Source: Shimazuella kribbensis DSM 45090 (GTDB lineage: Bacteria > Bacillota > Bacilli > Thermoactinomycetales > Thermoactinomycetaceae). Taken from it: a stretch of DNA of 64,000 nucleotides. The stretch is taken from NCBI RefSeq assembly GCF_000428065.1, contig NZ_ATZF01000004.1, forward strand, positions 44,668 through 108,667, in the 5' to 3' direction. A program made the translations under genes and the position numbers. The notes under the pieces were generated by a model. That model was not told the origin of the DNA. It saw only the letters and a program-made list of their open reading frames with translations, and made no database searches. Positions 54,954 to 63,282 of the stretch are shown here, in pieces; positions within the stretch are counted from its first letter, which is position 1; every line of letters starts with the position of its first letter.

Positions 54954-56416
54954 TGGGAATTCTCTCCTATTTACTCGTTATCCCGTTCATTGGTATATTG
55001 CTTCTATTGTGCTTGCCAAATAAAGCAGTGTTTTATCACCGGATGGTATCCAATCTTATTACTTTTGTAGTATTTTGTGTTTCCATCTATCTGTTCTCCT
55101 CTTTTTCAATAGATCCATCGCTACAATTTGTCGAGCATACGAATTGGTTTTCTTTTGGATCATCAGGTGGTATCGATTATAGTTTAGGATTAGATGGACT
55201 GTCTCTACCAATGCTGGTGTTGACTACCTTTGTGAGTTTTATTGCTTCTGTCGCTTCCATTTATATCAAAAAACGAACCAAAACATACTTTTCCCTCTTT
55301 TTGTTATTAGAAGTTGGAATGATGGGAGTATTTCTTGCCACAAATCTCTTTCTTTTCTTCCTGTTTTTTGAGATTACATTCGTTACGATGTTTTTCTTAA
55401 TAGGAATATGGGGTTACAACAAAAAAGAAAGAGCAGCATATCACTTTTTGATCTATAACGGTCTAGGATCTGCTTTTTTGCTTATTGCTATCGTGGGCAT
55501 CTATGTCGTTTTTGGTTCAGTAGAGTATGAAACAGTAAGGAAGTTAGTTGCCCTAGATATACCTAGTCCTCTATCTTGGACCTTGTTTGTTTGTTTACTT
55601 TTGGCTTTTGCGATCAAATTACCTATCTTCCCTTTCCATCGTTGGATGCTTTTAGTGCATGTCGAGGCCCCGCCTTCTGTTGTTATCATACATGCCGGGA
55701 TCTTACTGAAAATCGGTGCTTATGGGATACTTCGATTTGGTGTCAGCATGTTTTCGAGTCATATGAATTACATTGCTACTATTCTAGTCGTGTTAGGATT
55801 GATTAACCTCTTATATGGGGCTATCCTAGCTTTTGCACAAACAGAGTTAAAAAGAGTGTTAGCATATTCGAGCATCAGTCACATGGGAATTATTTTGTTA
55901 GGGGTAGCAGCAGGGAATGTTATTGGTCTGCAAGGTGCTGTTCTTCAGTCGGTATCACATGGATTGATATCTGCTCTCTTCTTTTTCCTAGTTGGTGCAT
56001 TGTATGAACGTACAAAATCTACCCAGCTTGAAGATCTTGGTGGAATCGCAAAATCAATGCCGGTATACTCTGGTATATTAATGATTGCTAGTCTTGGGTT
56101 GTTGGGTCTGCCTGGTTTATCTGGTTTTGTCAGTGAGTTTTTCTCTTTATTGGGTCTGTTTGAGAAGTATCCCATTTATGCAGCTGTAGGTACATTGGGT
56201 TTAATCTTGGCGGCTGTATATACACTTCGCGCTTTGATGGAAGTCAGTTTTGGGAAACAACAAAAGATTTTTACGACAACAGATATTGGTTGGAAAGAAG
56301 GCTTGCCAATGTTTGCCCTAGTCCTGATCATCCTATCCATTGGTATTTATCCGGACCTGATTAGCCATACCTTAAATGGTACATTAGAAACGATAGCTTC
56401 TGAATGGAGGGGGTAA
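54953..56416 (+). CDS. nuoM: NADH-quinone oxidoreductase subunit M
   Basis: A 487-residue antiporter-like subunit with LFFLFFEITFVTMFFLIGIWGY (Glu of helix 5) and KLPIFPFHRWMLLVHVEAPP (discontinuous helix; typical proteins have HTWLP here). The ATG overlaps the nuoL stop (TGATG). Residues needed for proton transfer appear present. Confidence 0.95.
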   Translation: MGILSYLLVIPFIGILLLLCLPNKAVFYHRMVSNLITFVVFCVSIYLFSSFSIDPSLQFVEHTNWFSFGSSGGIDYSLGLDGLSLPMLVLTTFVSFIASVASIYIKKRTKTYFSLFLLLEVGMMGVFLATNLFLFFLFFEITFVTMFFLIGIWGYNKKERAAYHFLIYNGLGSAFLLIAIVGIYVVFGSVEYETVRKLVALDIPSPLSWTLFVCLLLAFAIKLPIFPFHRWMLLVHVEAPPSVVIIHAGILLKIGAYGILRFGVSMFSSHMNYIATILVVLGLINLLYGAILAFAQTELKRVLAYSSISHMGIILLGVAAGNVIGLQGAVLQSVSHGLISALFFFLVGALYERTKSTQLEDLGGIAKSMPVYSGILMIASLGLLGLPGLSGFVSEFFSLLGLFEKYPIYAAVGTLGLILAAVYTLRALMEVSFGKQQKIFTTTDIGWKEGLPMFALVLIILSIGIYPDLISHTLNGTLETIASEWRG

Positions 56417-56419
56417 CAG

Positions 56420-57868
56420 ATGAGGGAAATGGTCATGCATCTTTCTCCGGAGTGGATTTTATTAGTAGGGATCGCTTTGGTGCTAATTGGGGAAATATTG
56501 CTGCATAAAGATAGTTCACGCTCCATGTTGGGAATAATTGCGATATTAACCGTGTTAGGATCTGGAACATTATTAATACTGCAAGGGAAAGAAGTAATAA
56601 CTTTATTTGATGGCAGTTATACGAGTGATCCTTTCATTCGCTCTATCAAAGGATTATTGGTTGCAGGAACATTGTTTGTCCTCCTGCTATCTTGGACGGA
56701 AAAAATAGTTGCCAAAGGAGAATATTATTTACTTGTTTTAGCGGCACTCCTTGGAGCAATGTCATTAATTAGCTCTTCCGATTTGATCTTCCTGTTTGTT
56801 AGTTTGGAATTACTCAGTCTTTCTGCTTATGTACTGGTAGGAATGCAACAGGATCGATTAGTATCAAGTGAAGCAGCTTGGAAGTATGTGATTTATGGAG
56901 GAGCATCTTCAGCGTTTCTTCTTTATGGTATGTCCTTTTTCTATGGTTTGTCAGGAACAACAAATTTAACAAAAATCTCGGGAAACTTAGCAGTTGCTTA
57001 TGTAAATGGTTATGAGTTGTTTCTTTATTTAGGATTTGTGCTTCTGTTAGTAGGGATTGGCTTTAAACTAGCCGCGGTTCCGTTTCACATGTGGGCTCCG
57101 GATGTTTATCAAGGTGCACCTACAACAGTAACTACTTTTTTAGCTATTGTCTCCAAAATAGCTGGATTTATATTTGCTTTACGCCTCATAAGTATGCTAT
57201 TTGCATCGGGAGGGCTTCAATCTATTTTACATTCGATGGTGGTTCCTTCTCTGTTGATTCTCTCTATGCTTTCTATGATTTTTGGTAATGTCACAGCATT
57301 AAAGCAACATCATTTAAAACGGATGTTAGCTTATTCCAGTATTGGTCATGCAGGATACATGCTGGTTGCCGTTATCAGCATATTGCTAGATAAACAGGAG
57401 TCCTCTTTATCAAGTCTGTATTATTATTTTGTGGCTTATTTATTGGCTAGTGCAGGTACGTTTGCGACCATACATGTGATTGCGAAAGACCGCAGTCCGG
57501 ATCGCAAAGTATTGAGTGGATTATACAAAAGGTCACCCGGCTTGGCATTTAGTTTGTCTGTGTTTCTCTTGTCATTAGCAGGTATTCCATTTACAGCAGG
57601 ATTTATTGGCAAATTTACCATTCTAGTAAGTGCGTTTGGAAATAGTATGTATTGGTTAACTGGTACCATGTTACTCACTACGGTAATCTCCTATTTCTAC
57701 TATTTTCGAGTTATTCGTCAAATGTATTGGCAAGAAGATGAGGATGTATCACAAGTCACCATGCATTGGTCGATAGGGATTGTAATTACGTTTAGTTTGA
57801 TAGGTACTTTCTTTTTTGGGATCATGCCCAATGTACTATTGCAAAATCTTAGTAATTGGATTGGATGA
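56420..57868 (+). CDS. nuoN: NADH-quinone oxidoreductase subunit N
   Basis: A 482-residue antiporter-like subunit, last of the operon. Motifs: LFVSLELLSLSAYVLVGMQ (helix 5) and KLAAVPFHMWAPDVYQGAPT (helix 7-8). With A, B, C, D, H, I, J, K, L, M it gives an 11-subunit complex; the NADH-oxidising module NuoEFG is not encoded here. Confidence 0.96.
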   Translation: MREMVMHLSPEWILLVGIALVLIGEILLHKDSSRSMLGIIAILTVLGSGTLLILQGKEVITLFDGSYTSDPFIRSIKGLLVAGTLFVLLLSWTEKIVAKGEYYLLVLAALLGAMSLISSSDLIFLFVSLELLSLSAYVLVGMQQDRLVSSEAAWKYVIYGGASSAFLLYGMSFFYGLSGTTNLTKISGNLAVAYVNGYELFLYLGFVLLLVGIGFKLAAVPFHMWAPDVYQGAPTTVTTFLAIVSKIAGFIFALRLISMLFASGGLQSILHSMVVPSLLILSMLSMIFGNVTALKQHHLKRMLAYSSIGHAGYMLVAVISILLDKQESSLSSLYYYFVAYLLASAGTFATIHVIAKDRSPDRKVLSGLYKRSPGLAFSLSVFLLSLAGIPFTAGFIGKFTILVSAFGNSMYWLTGTMLLTTVISYFYYFRVIRQMYWQEDEDVSQVTMHWSIGIVITFSLIGTFFFGIMPNVLLQNLSNWIG

Positions 57869-57869
57869 T

Positions 57870-57908
57870 AACAAAGAAACACCCAAGTCGATTGGGTGTT
57901 TCTTTGTT
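57870..57908 (+). terminator. nuo operon terminator
   Basis: 17-bp arms AACAAAGAAACACCCAA / TTGGGTGTTTCTTTGTT with a GTCGA loop, directly after nuoN. It also serves the convergent gene at 57912. Confidence 0.92.
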
Positions 57909-57911
57909 TTG

Positions 57912-58256
57912 TTATGCGATTTGTGTGAAAGTATCCAACTTTGCCATCTCGCCAACCATACGAGGATGAAGGGCTAGAACCAGATCAGCTGATTCTTTTT
58001 CAAATGTGCCATTGCGGTTAAGTACATACAATATTTTGGCACGAATTTGGTAGTGTTCCCATATAGGGTGTTGGAGGTCTTTTGTAGGTGGTGTATAGGG
58101 AATCATCCCAATAATATCTGAGAGCATGAGATGATAGGTCGTGTTTGGTTTTTGGAAGATAAATTCTTTTTTTGTTAATGTATATCGAAATGGGTATTTC
58201 ACCTGAGAGATTACCAATTCACCTGAATATCGTTTGATATGGATAAAATCTGTCAT
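57912..58256 (-). CDS. Small soluble protein of unknown function
   Basis: A 114-residue protein that reads like an all-beta or PH-like fold: YSGELVISQVKYPFRYTLTK, FQKPNTTYHLMLSDIIGMIP, then a helical end. Family not recognised. The ATG at 58256 has only a weak ribosome site (GGGGG about 15 bases away). Monocistronic, convergent with nuo and divergent from the Vat-like gene. Confidence 0.6.
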   Translation of the reverse strand: MTDFIHIKRYSGELVISQVKYPFRYTLTKKEFIFQKPNTTYHLMLSDIIGMIPYTPPTKDLQHPIWEHYQIRAKILYVLNRNGTFEKESADLVLALHPRMVGEMAKLDTFTQIA

Positions 58257-58358
58257 ATTAATCTTTTATACCCCCAAACGTGATGGATTGTTATCATTGT
58301 ATCATATGTGTTCAATATTAGATTTTTGCAGCAATATACCATATGGAGGGATAAAAAC

Positions 58359-58982
58359 GTGATAGGACCAGATCCACGATCCAAATATCCAATGAAGCAG
58401 AACCAAAATGTGCAATTTATAAAAAACGTTATCACAAAACCGAATATCGAAGCAGGAGACTATTCTTATTATCATTCTGATGCAGGGGAAGCTTTTGAAA
58501 AACGGGTCTTACACCACTACGAGGTGATTGGAGACAAACTGATCATCGGTAAATTTTGCTCCATTGCTGGAGGGGTAACCTTTATCATGAATGGTGCCAA
58601 TCATCGGATGGATGGCTCTACATATCCATTTAATCTTTTTGGCAATGGCTGGGAGAGGTTTACACCATCATTGGAGGAACTGCCATTCAAAGGAGATACA
58701 GTGATCGGGAATGATGTTTGGATCGGCAGAGATGTGACCGTCATGCCAGGAGTGACAATTGGAGATGGTGCGATCATTGCTACTCGATCGGTTGTCACCA
58801 AAGATGTCGCCCCATACACGATCGCAGGCGGAAACCCTGCGAAGTTGATCAAAAGAAGATTTTCTGATGAGTGGATCAAAGATTGGTTAGCAATAAAATG
58901 GTGGGATTGGGAGATTGGGCATATCACTGCAAACATAGATAAGATTACTAGTGGGGATATAGAGGGTTTAAAAAGAATATAA
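58359..58982 (+). CDS. Vat-type streptogramin A O-acetyltransferase homologue
   Basis: A 207-residue left-handed beta-helix acyltransferase of the xenobiotic acetyltransferase family. Similarity to VatA/VatD is strong by eye: [40 protein letters not shown] with the catalytic His, [36 protein letters not shown] and [18 protein letters not shown]. Vat enzymes inactivate group A streptogramins by acetylation. GTG 58359 has GGAGGG nine bases upstream. Resistance is an inference from similarity. Confidence 0.9.
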   Translation: MIGPDPRSKYPMKQNQNVQFIKNVITKPNIEAGDYSYYHSDAGEAFEKRVLHHYEVIGDKLIIGKFCSIAGGVTFIMNGANHRMDGSTYPFNLFGNGWERFTPSLEELPFKGDTVIGNDVWIGRDVTVMPGVTIGDGAIIATRSVVTKDVAPYTIAGGNPAKLIKRRFSDEWIKDWLAIKWWDWEIGHITANIDKITSGDIEGLKRI

Positions 58983-59203
58983 TACAGTGAACCAAAATGG
59001 TTGTTCTTGGCAATATCCTAATTAGAGATATAGAACAACACCCAATTTATCTCACCACTTATAGAAGTGGGATTGTTCTTGGGAAAAATGATAAAACAAG
59101 AGAACCTTTTTAAAAAAAGTCCTCTTGTTTCTTCATAGAGCATTCGATATTATCACTCAAAGATGCTATCTAATTTTTATATTTCACTCTATCTATTTAT
59201 AGA
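58983..59203. other. Intergenic region between convergent genes
   Basis: AT-rich. A weak hairpin can form from AAGAGAACC and CCTCTTG around 59098-59127, likely a shared terminator. Confidence 0.4.
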
Positions 59204-59602
59204 TTAGTCGTAAAATTTAACGTGTGCTTTTCCAGACTTTTTGCTTTTTGTAACATAAAACTCAGCCTGTCCGGAAGATTCATATGGTCCTTCATCTACA
59301 TATTTGTTGATATTTTTAAATACAGCACATTGTCCTTTTTTTAATTTTTTTGTCCCTACTTTTTCGTCTTTCATTTTATAACCATTACGGAAATACCCAT
59401 CTTCTTCCCACAATGTATAATAGCCACCTGGTCCACTTACCAAACAGAATTTAAAATCTCCACCGCCAGAATTGATGATTTTGCTTCTTTCGTTAAATTT
59501 GTCCTCACCAACATAATTCCAACTACCATGTTTCTCGGCATGTGCAGTTACAACAGGAAGACAGAGACATAGAGTAAGTGCAAAAGCAAACAATTTCTTC
59601 AT
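59204..59602 (-). CDS. Small secreted protein, paralogue 1
   Basis: A 132-residue protein with a signal peptide (KKLFAFALTLCLCLPVVTAHA). The mature part contains YVGEDKFNERSKIINSGGGD, FCLVSGPGGYYTLWEED, KKGQCAVFKNINKY and ends AHVKFYD. The two cysteines (FKFCLV, GQCAVF) are conserved in the paralogue at 60116 and may form a disulfide. ATG 59602 has GGGAGCTGAT upstream. Function unknown; probably an extracellular beta-sandwich protein. Confidence 0.75.
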   Translation of the reverse strand: MKKLFAFALTLCLCLPVVTAHAEKHGSWNYVGEDKFNERSKIINSGGGDFKFCLVSGPGGYYTLWEEDGYFRNGYKMKDEKVGTKKLKKGQCAVFKNINKYVDEGPYESSGQAEFYVTKSKKSGKAHVKFYD

Positions 59603-59857
59603 AAAGATCAGCTCCCTTTTTATAATTACTGGAAAACATATTATAGATGGATTATACAAAATAAAAAGTTTATTTTGAGTGAACATTATTTGTCAAATTA
59701 GTATTTTTGTACTTAATTGTTCATTGTTTACATTTTATATCTAAAAATAAATCTATCTATCCAGATGATGTCATCAATGGATTCGTTGTAAAATAAGGAT
59801 GACAAAATTGATAATTCCATTTCGTTGATTTGAAAGAGGATAGAGGTAACAGAGGAA

Positions 59858-60070
59858 ATGATTTTCTTAAAATTAGCACTTTTTCTTTTGCCAGTTGCAG
59901 CATTTTTCTTTGGAAAATTGTTGTATGTGGGTTTAAAACGAACGTATCACACACAACGTATTTCTATTCCAGGGTTAGGAATTTGGGTAGCTGGGTTGTT
60001 GATTGGTATTGTAATTATATTTTTATTGTTATTTACCTTTGGTTTTGGGATTGCCTATTGGCTTTTTTAA
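59858..60070 (+). CDS. 70-residue two-helix membrane protein
   Basis: A 70-residue protein with two hydrophobic segments (LKLALFLLPVAAFFFGKLLY and GLGIWVAGLLIGIVIIFLLL) separated by a short basic loop (KRTYHTQR). ATG 59858 follows GAGGTAACAGAGGA. A clearly homologous but dead copy lies at 61749-61943, so the gene has been duplicated locally. It is placed between two paralogous secreted-protein genes. Role unknown. Confidence 0.65.
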   Translation: MIFLKLALFLLPVAAFFFGKLLYVGLKRTYHTQRISIPGLGIWVAGLLIGIVIIFLLLFTFGFGIAYWLF

Positions 60071-60075
60071 AAGAA

Positions 60076-60104
60076 AAACCCTCTTGGACATAAAGAGAGG
60101 GTTT
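60076..60104. terminator. Bidirectional terminator
   Basis: AAACCCTCTT / AAGAGAGGGTTT hairpin between the convergent 70-residue gene and secreted paralogue 2. Confidence 0.85.
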
Positions 60105-60115
60105 CAAGTCGTGCT

Positions 60116-60469
60116 TTAGTCATAAAACTTGACATGAGCAATACCAGAATTAGGGTTCTTTTTCAAGTATAGCTCTGCTCGGTTTCCTTCCAAGTATCGA
60201 TTAATATTTCGAAATACAGCGCATTTCCCTTTGGACAAAGTTTTTGTTCCAATTTCGTCGTCTTTAAAAGAATCATCTTCATACAAAGTATAATAACCAC
60301 TCGGACCACTTACCAAGCAGATTTTAAAATCTCCGCCACCAGATTTGATGATTTTACTTCTTACTTTAAATTTGTCTTCCCCAACAGCTTCCCATTTTCC
60401 ATTTGCAAAGGCGCTTGTAAATGGAAGACATAGTGTTAAGGTAAGGACAAGAGTCAACACTTTTTTCAT
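60116..60469 (-). CDS. Small secreted protein, paralogue 2
   Basis: A 117-residue protein with a signal peptide (KKVLTLVLTLTLCLPFTSAFA). It is close to the protein at 59204 through KWEAVGEDKFKVRSKII, FKICLVSGPSGYYTLYED, KGKCAVFRNINRY and the C-terminal AHVKFYD; the middle loop is shorter. Both cysteines are kept. ATG 60469 is the start by signal-peptide logic, with a purine-rich ribosome site upstream (ATGCTCC end of leader is poor). Confidence 0.75.
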   Translation of the reverse strand: MKKVLTLVLTLTLCLPFTSAFANGKWEAVGEDKFKVRSKIIKSGGGDFKICLVSGPSGYYTLYEDDSFKDDEIGTKTLSKGKCAVFRNINRYLEGNRAELYLKKNPNSGIAHVKFYD

Positions 60470-60736
60470 GGAGCATCTACCCCTTTGTGTAGAGTAATAG
60501 TTCGTAGATGAATTATACAAACTATTCAAATATAATAGAAGTCATAAACAGTTATTTTTGCTATTAACATTATCGATTACTCTTTCAATGATTTTCGATT
60601 TGCAATGGAATCATTATTTTTGATTATTGATAGTTATGCTTTTGTGAAGGTTAACAAGTGATGAATGAATATAAATTGTATTTTGAATGTTTTATGACAA
60701 CATGAGAATAAAGTTGATAATCGATATAACTGGAAA
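60470..60736. other. AT-rich intergenic region
   Basis: No supported gene. A 14-codon frame (MNEYKLYFECFMTT) starts near 60660 but is too weak to call. Confidence 0.4.
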
Positions 60737-60781
60737 ACAAGAACCCTCTCGCCACTTTATGATGGGAGGGGGTTCTTTCTT
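60737..60781 (+). terminator. Intrinsic terminator without an obvious gene
   Basis: AAGAACCC..CTC / GAG..GGGTTCTT with a T-rich tail on the plus strand. No plus-strand gene is supported upstream, which suggests an unannotated short transcript. Confidence 0.6.
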
Positions 60782-60810
60782 TTTTATATGATCGATTATT
60801 GTATACACGG

Positions 60811-60842
60811 GGTGCAGTGATCTATTTATAGATCACTGCACC
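60811..60842. terminator. Perfect 15-bp palindrome
   Basis: GGTGCAGTGATCTAT (60811-60825), TT, ATAGATCACTGCACC (60828-60842). It marks the left edge of a GC-richer island that ends with the minus-strand gene at 61183-61500, so it is probably the 3' hairpin of that transcript. Confidence 0.75.
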
Positions 60843-61182
60843 AGGTCGACCTTGTCTAAAGTGTGTATCGAAGGATGAACCACCTATGCAACTTCGGACA
60901 AGCGGGACTTTGAAGTTTGTTCCCACTTCAAACTATAAATGCTGATCAGCGATGCTGACTAGCAACCCTTCCTATCAGCCAGTAACCTACGACTGGGTTC
61001 GGCGAATCCCATTTTGATGATTATGTTGTAGTATCAGCGGACGATGCTAGGTTAGGATGAAGTTGGGGCTGGTTTTTATCACCGACTTGAAGTACATGAC
61101 CTCAAGCCGGCCAACGATGCAGCTTCACTCAGCTGTTCCTTCCGAAATCAGGAAAAGCGATTACGGGTTGGGTGTCTGGCAC
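60843..61182 (-). other. GC-richer non-coding remainder of the island
   Basis: 340 bases between the hairpin and the stop of the minus-strand gene. On the minus strand only fragments are open (for example MYFKSVIKTSPNF). The plus-strand frame 61057-61242 lacks a convincing ribosome site. It could be a 3' UTR or a decayed second gene. Confidence 0.4.
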
Positions 61183-61500
61183 TCAGTTAATCTGGAAGTG
61201 ATCTTCCAAACTGAAAACAAGGGTTACGTAGGTTTCTCCTAGTAGCCACTCGATCATCACTTGGTCAGTGGAAGGTTTCATAACCTTGATCAACACACCA
61301 GAACCTTCGTAGTCTTCATCGCATGAAATATCTCCCTTTCCACTGATTGTCCTTCCTTCAGTGATAACAAAGTGGAAAGTTGCTCCGTGGAATACAAGGG
61401 GACCGGACCCGACTTCACATTCTCTGACAACAATCTTACTGCCTTGGTCATCAAGGAGAAGGGCGAGTTGTTCATTTTCTACTGTGAGCTTACCGATCAT
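61183..61500 (-). CDS. Small orphan protein of unknown function
   Basis: A 105-residue soluble protein starting MIGKLTVENEQLALLLDDQG at ATG 61500, with AAGGAA upstream. It looks like a folded beta-rich domain: KIVVRECEVGSGPLVFHGA, FHFVITEGRTISGKGDIS and QVMIEWLLGETYVTLVFS. Two cysteines are present. Composition is GC-richer than the neighbours. Family not recognised. It belongs to an island closed by the palindrome at 60811-60842. Confidence 0.55.
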   Translation of the reverse strand: MIGKLTVENEQLALLLDDQGSKIVVRECEVGSGPLVFHGATFHFVITEGRTISGKGDISCDEDYEGSGVLIKVMKPSTDQVMIEWLLGETYVTLVFSLEDHFQIN

Positions 61501-61748
61501 AGGAATTCCTTAGTTTGGAGGGAGTTTTCCATTCAATTATACTAGATAAGAAAAAAATTTCCGTCTAAGAATAGGAGTAACTCAGGGAAATAGGAAATAA
61601 AAGCAAAGTACTTCTTATCTTCCTTGTTATCATTTTCCTCTGCGTAACTTATTCTGTATTTTTATATTTCAATGCAATGGAGGGGGATAAGAAGTTGAAG
61701 GTCTAAATTTTTGTATGTGATCTGAAAAAGAGGAAAGAGGTAACGAAG

Positions 61749-61943
61749 ATAATTTTCTAAAAATTAGAACGTTTTTTTGTCGATATCTAGGTAGGTTGTT
61801 ATAGGTGAGTTTGAAAAGAACATATAACACACAATTTCTTATTCAGGGTTAGGGATTGGGTAGATGGCTTATTGATCGGGATTATTATTATCTTTTTATT
61901 ACTATTTACCTTTGGTTTTGGGATTGCTTTTTGGATTTTTCAA
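61749..61943 (+). pseudogene. Dead copy of the 70-residue membrane protein gene
   Basis: Aligns along its whole length with 59858-60070: the start codon ATG is ATA (61749-61751), the fourth codon TTA is TAA, there are indels in the middle, the phrase TTTACCTTTGGTTTTGGGATTGC is kept in pieces, and the stop TAA is CAA. The upstream ribosome-site region and a downstream terminator are also duplicated. Confidence 0.85.
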
Positions 61944-61949
61944 CACAAG

Positions 61950-61978
61950 AACCTCTCTGTATACTTAAGAGAGGTTTT
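61950..61978 (+). terminator. Terminator of the dead copy
   Basis: AACCTCTCT / AGAGAGGTT arms followed by TTTC, equivalent to the terminator after the intact gene at 60076-60104. Confidence 0.75.
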
Positions 61979-62135
61979 CACTGACAATTGCAAAATCGGG
62001 GAATTTATATAGGATGTTCGATAAAGGTTGTTATGCTATGAATAGATCATTTTATATGTTATTTAATTTTATTATTTTTTACGATGCGCCTTTTTAAAGT
62101 GTAAACCTTCTGTATGACAAGTTATATTAATAAAA

Positions 62136-62164
62136 AATCCCCTCCATTTATTTGGAAGAGGATT
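62136..62164. terminator. Small hairpin
   Basis: AATCC.CTCC / GGA.GAGGATT arms with an A run upstream and T-rich sequence downstream. Confidence 0.5.
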
Positions 62165-62196
62165 CTTATTATATATGGTAGATCATTATAGGCGGG

Positions 62197-62217
62197 GGTG
62201 CAGCTAGGAGCTGCACC
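62197..62217. terminator. Perfect 9-bp palindrome of a GC-rich island
   Basis: GGTGCAGCT, AGG, AGCTGCACC. The GGTGCAG/CTGCACC ends are the same as in the hairpin at 60811-60842. Confidence 0.65.
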
Positions 62218-62640
62218 GTCTGCCTCAATTGTATTGTGATTGGTCATCGCGAACAACCAATGTACACAAGCCAAAATGAGTCAGACATCCCAATCAATTG
62301 GCCTCGACAGAAGTACGGGGACGTCATTCCGTCAATCCGTCGAGCAACCAGCTAATCGGGTGGTGGCCGGCCCTAGACCGGCTGAAGTAAACGCATCGTA
62401 TCCTGCTTTCTTTCGCTCGCTTTTCCTTGGGACCAGGAATAGGTACCTAAGGCGGATGAGAATGCAGGGTCACTGCGGATCCTTGTCTCTCGTTGGGCGG
62501 AGTTCACTGTTAGTCATCTCGGCGTCAATGAAACAGGATTTCACGGCGGTGAACGAGGCAACGTTACCTTCCAAGTCGTCGGGTCTTTGCAGGCCTGTAC
62601 CTGTATTATATATTCATTTGAAGAGAACGACAAGTAGGAT
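62218..62640 (-). pseudogene. GC-rich island with decayed coding sequence
   Basis: About 420 bases of GC-rich sequence. On the minus strand one stretch reads like protein (DDLEGNVASFTAVKSCFIDAEM region, about 62465-62590) but has no start codon and stops early. The plus-strand frame 62240-62704 crosses into the next gene and lacks a ribosome site. I read this as a degraded gene, by analogy with the island at 60811-61500. Confidence 0.35.
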
Positions 62641-62658
62641 AATTAAAAAAATAGACAA

Positions 62659-63216
62659 TTATTTACGATATACAAACTCATCAATTATTTCGAAAGGGAG
62701 ATGATCACTTACATGCTCATTGTAGTGGGCTGTATAAATGATTCCATGTTCATCAATCAAAAATTCAGCAGGAAGACGATTGAAGTTGGAACCTTCCTCG
62801 TGTACAAGTGAGAAACCGGCAGCTTCTGCTTTCGTGGTGAGAGCTTTCACTTTTTCTTCATCCTTAAGCAATGCATCCATTTTCTCTTTTGATGTTTCTA
62901 CCGAGTATAGATCATAGATTTCTGCTTTTGGATCTGCTAGCAAAGGAAAAGGAGCTTGTTGTGTGCCTACATGAGCATGTACGTTTTCAACGGGTGATTC
63001 GAAAAGAGCAATGATTTCCAAACCTTGTTTGTTCCATTCTGGGAATCGATTGATGAGTTGATGTACATGTAGATTGCATAGTGCACAAGCAGCATTGCGA
63101 AAAAATGCAACAAGTACTTTTTTTCCACGTGTATTCTCTAGAGAAATGGTTTGTCCGTTCTGATCTACACCATGAAATGTTGGTGCGAGGTCTCCGTTTT
63201 GTAAGTTTTTTATCAA
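62659..63216 (-). CDS. AhpC/TSA-type peroxiredoxin-like protein
   Basis: A thioredoxin-fold protein of about 185 residues in the AhpC/TSA family. The active-site region is FRNAACALCNLHVHQLINRF: the CxxC-like CALC replaces the usual PxxxTxxC peroxidatic loop, which places it in the atypical subgroup with thioredoxin-like Cys pairs. TTG 63216 has AGGAG nine bases upstream; an ATG at 63225 directly abuts AGGAG. It lies just downstream of a Crp/Fnr-type regulator gene on the same strand. Confidence 0.82.
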   Translation of the reverse strand: MIKNLQNGDLAPTFHGVDQNGQTISLENTRGKKVLVAFFRNAACALCNLHVHQLINRFPEWNKQGLEIIALFESPVENVHAHVGTQQAPFPLLADPKAEIYDLYSVETSKEKMDALLKDEEKVKALTTKAEAAGFSLVHEEGSNFNRLPAEFLIDEHGIIYTAHYNEHVSDHLPFEIIDEFVYRK

Positions 63217-63282
63217 TTGGCTCATCTCCTAATAGGAAGTTATATTGCTATATTAGTTGGTGGAGAGATTTTCTTCTGTGAC

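Noticed and set aside
61057-61242. 61-codon plus-strand frame
   Set aside because: It overlaps the end of the better supported minus-strand gene, and its only ribosome-site-like bases (TTAGG) abut the ATG.
61580-61706. Frame with a hydrophobic stretch (VLLIFLVIIFLCVTYSVF)
   Set aside because: No start codon precedes the hydrophobic part in frame; it could be a gene relic but cannot be supported.
62240-62704. 154-codon plus-strand frame
   Set aside because: It joins GC-rich island sequence to the antisense of the peroxiredoxin gene, has no ribosome site and no domain-like sequence.
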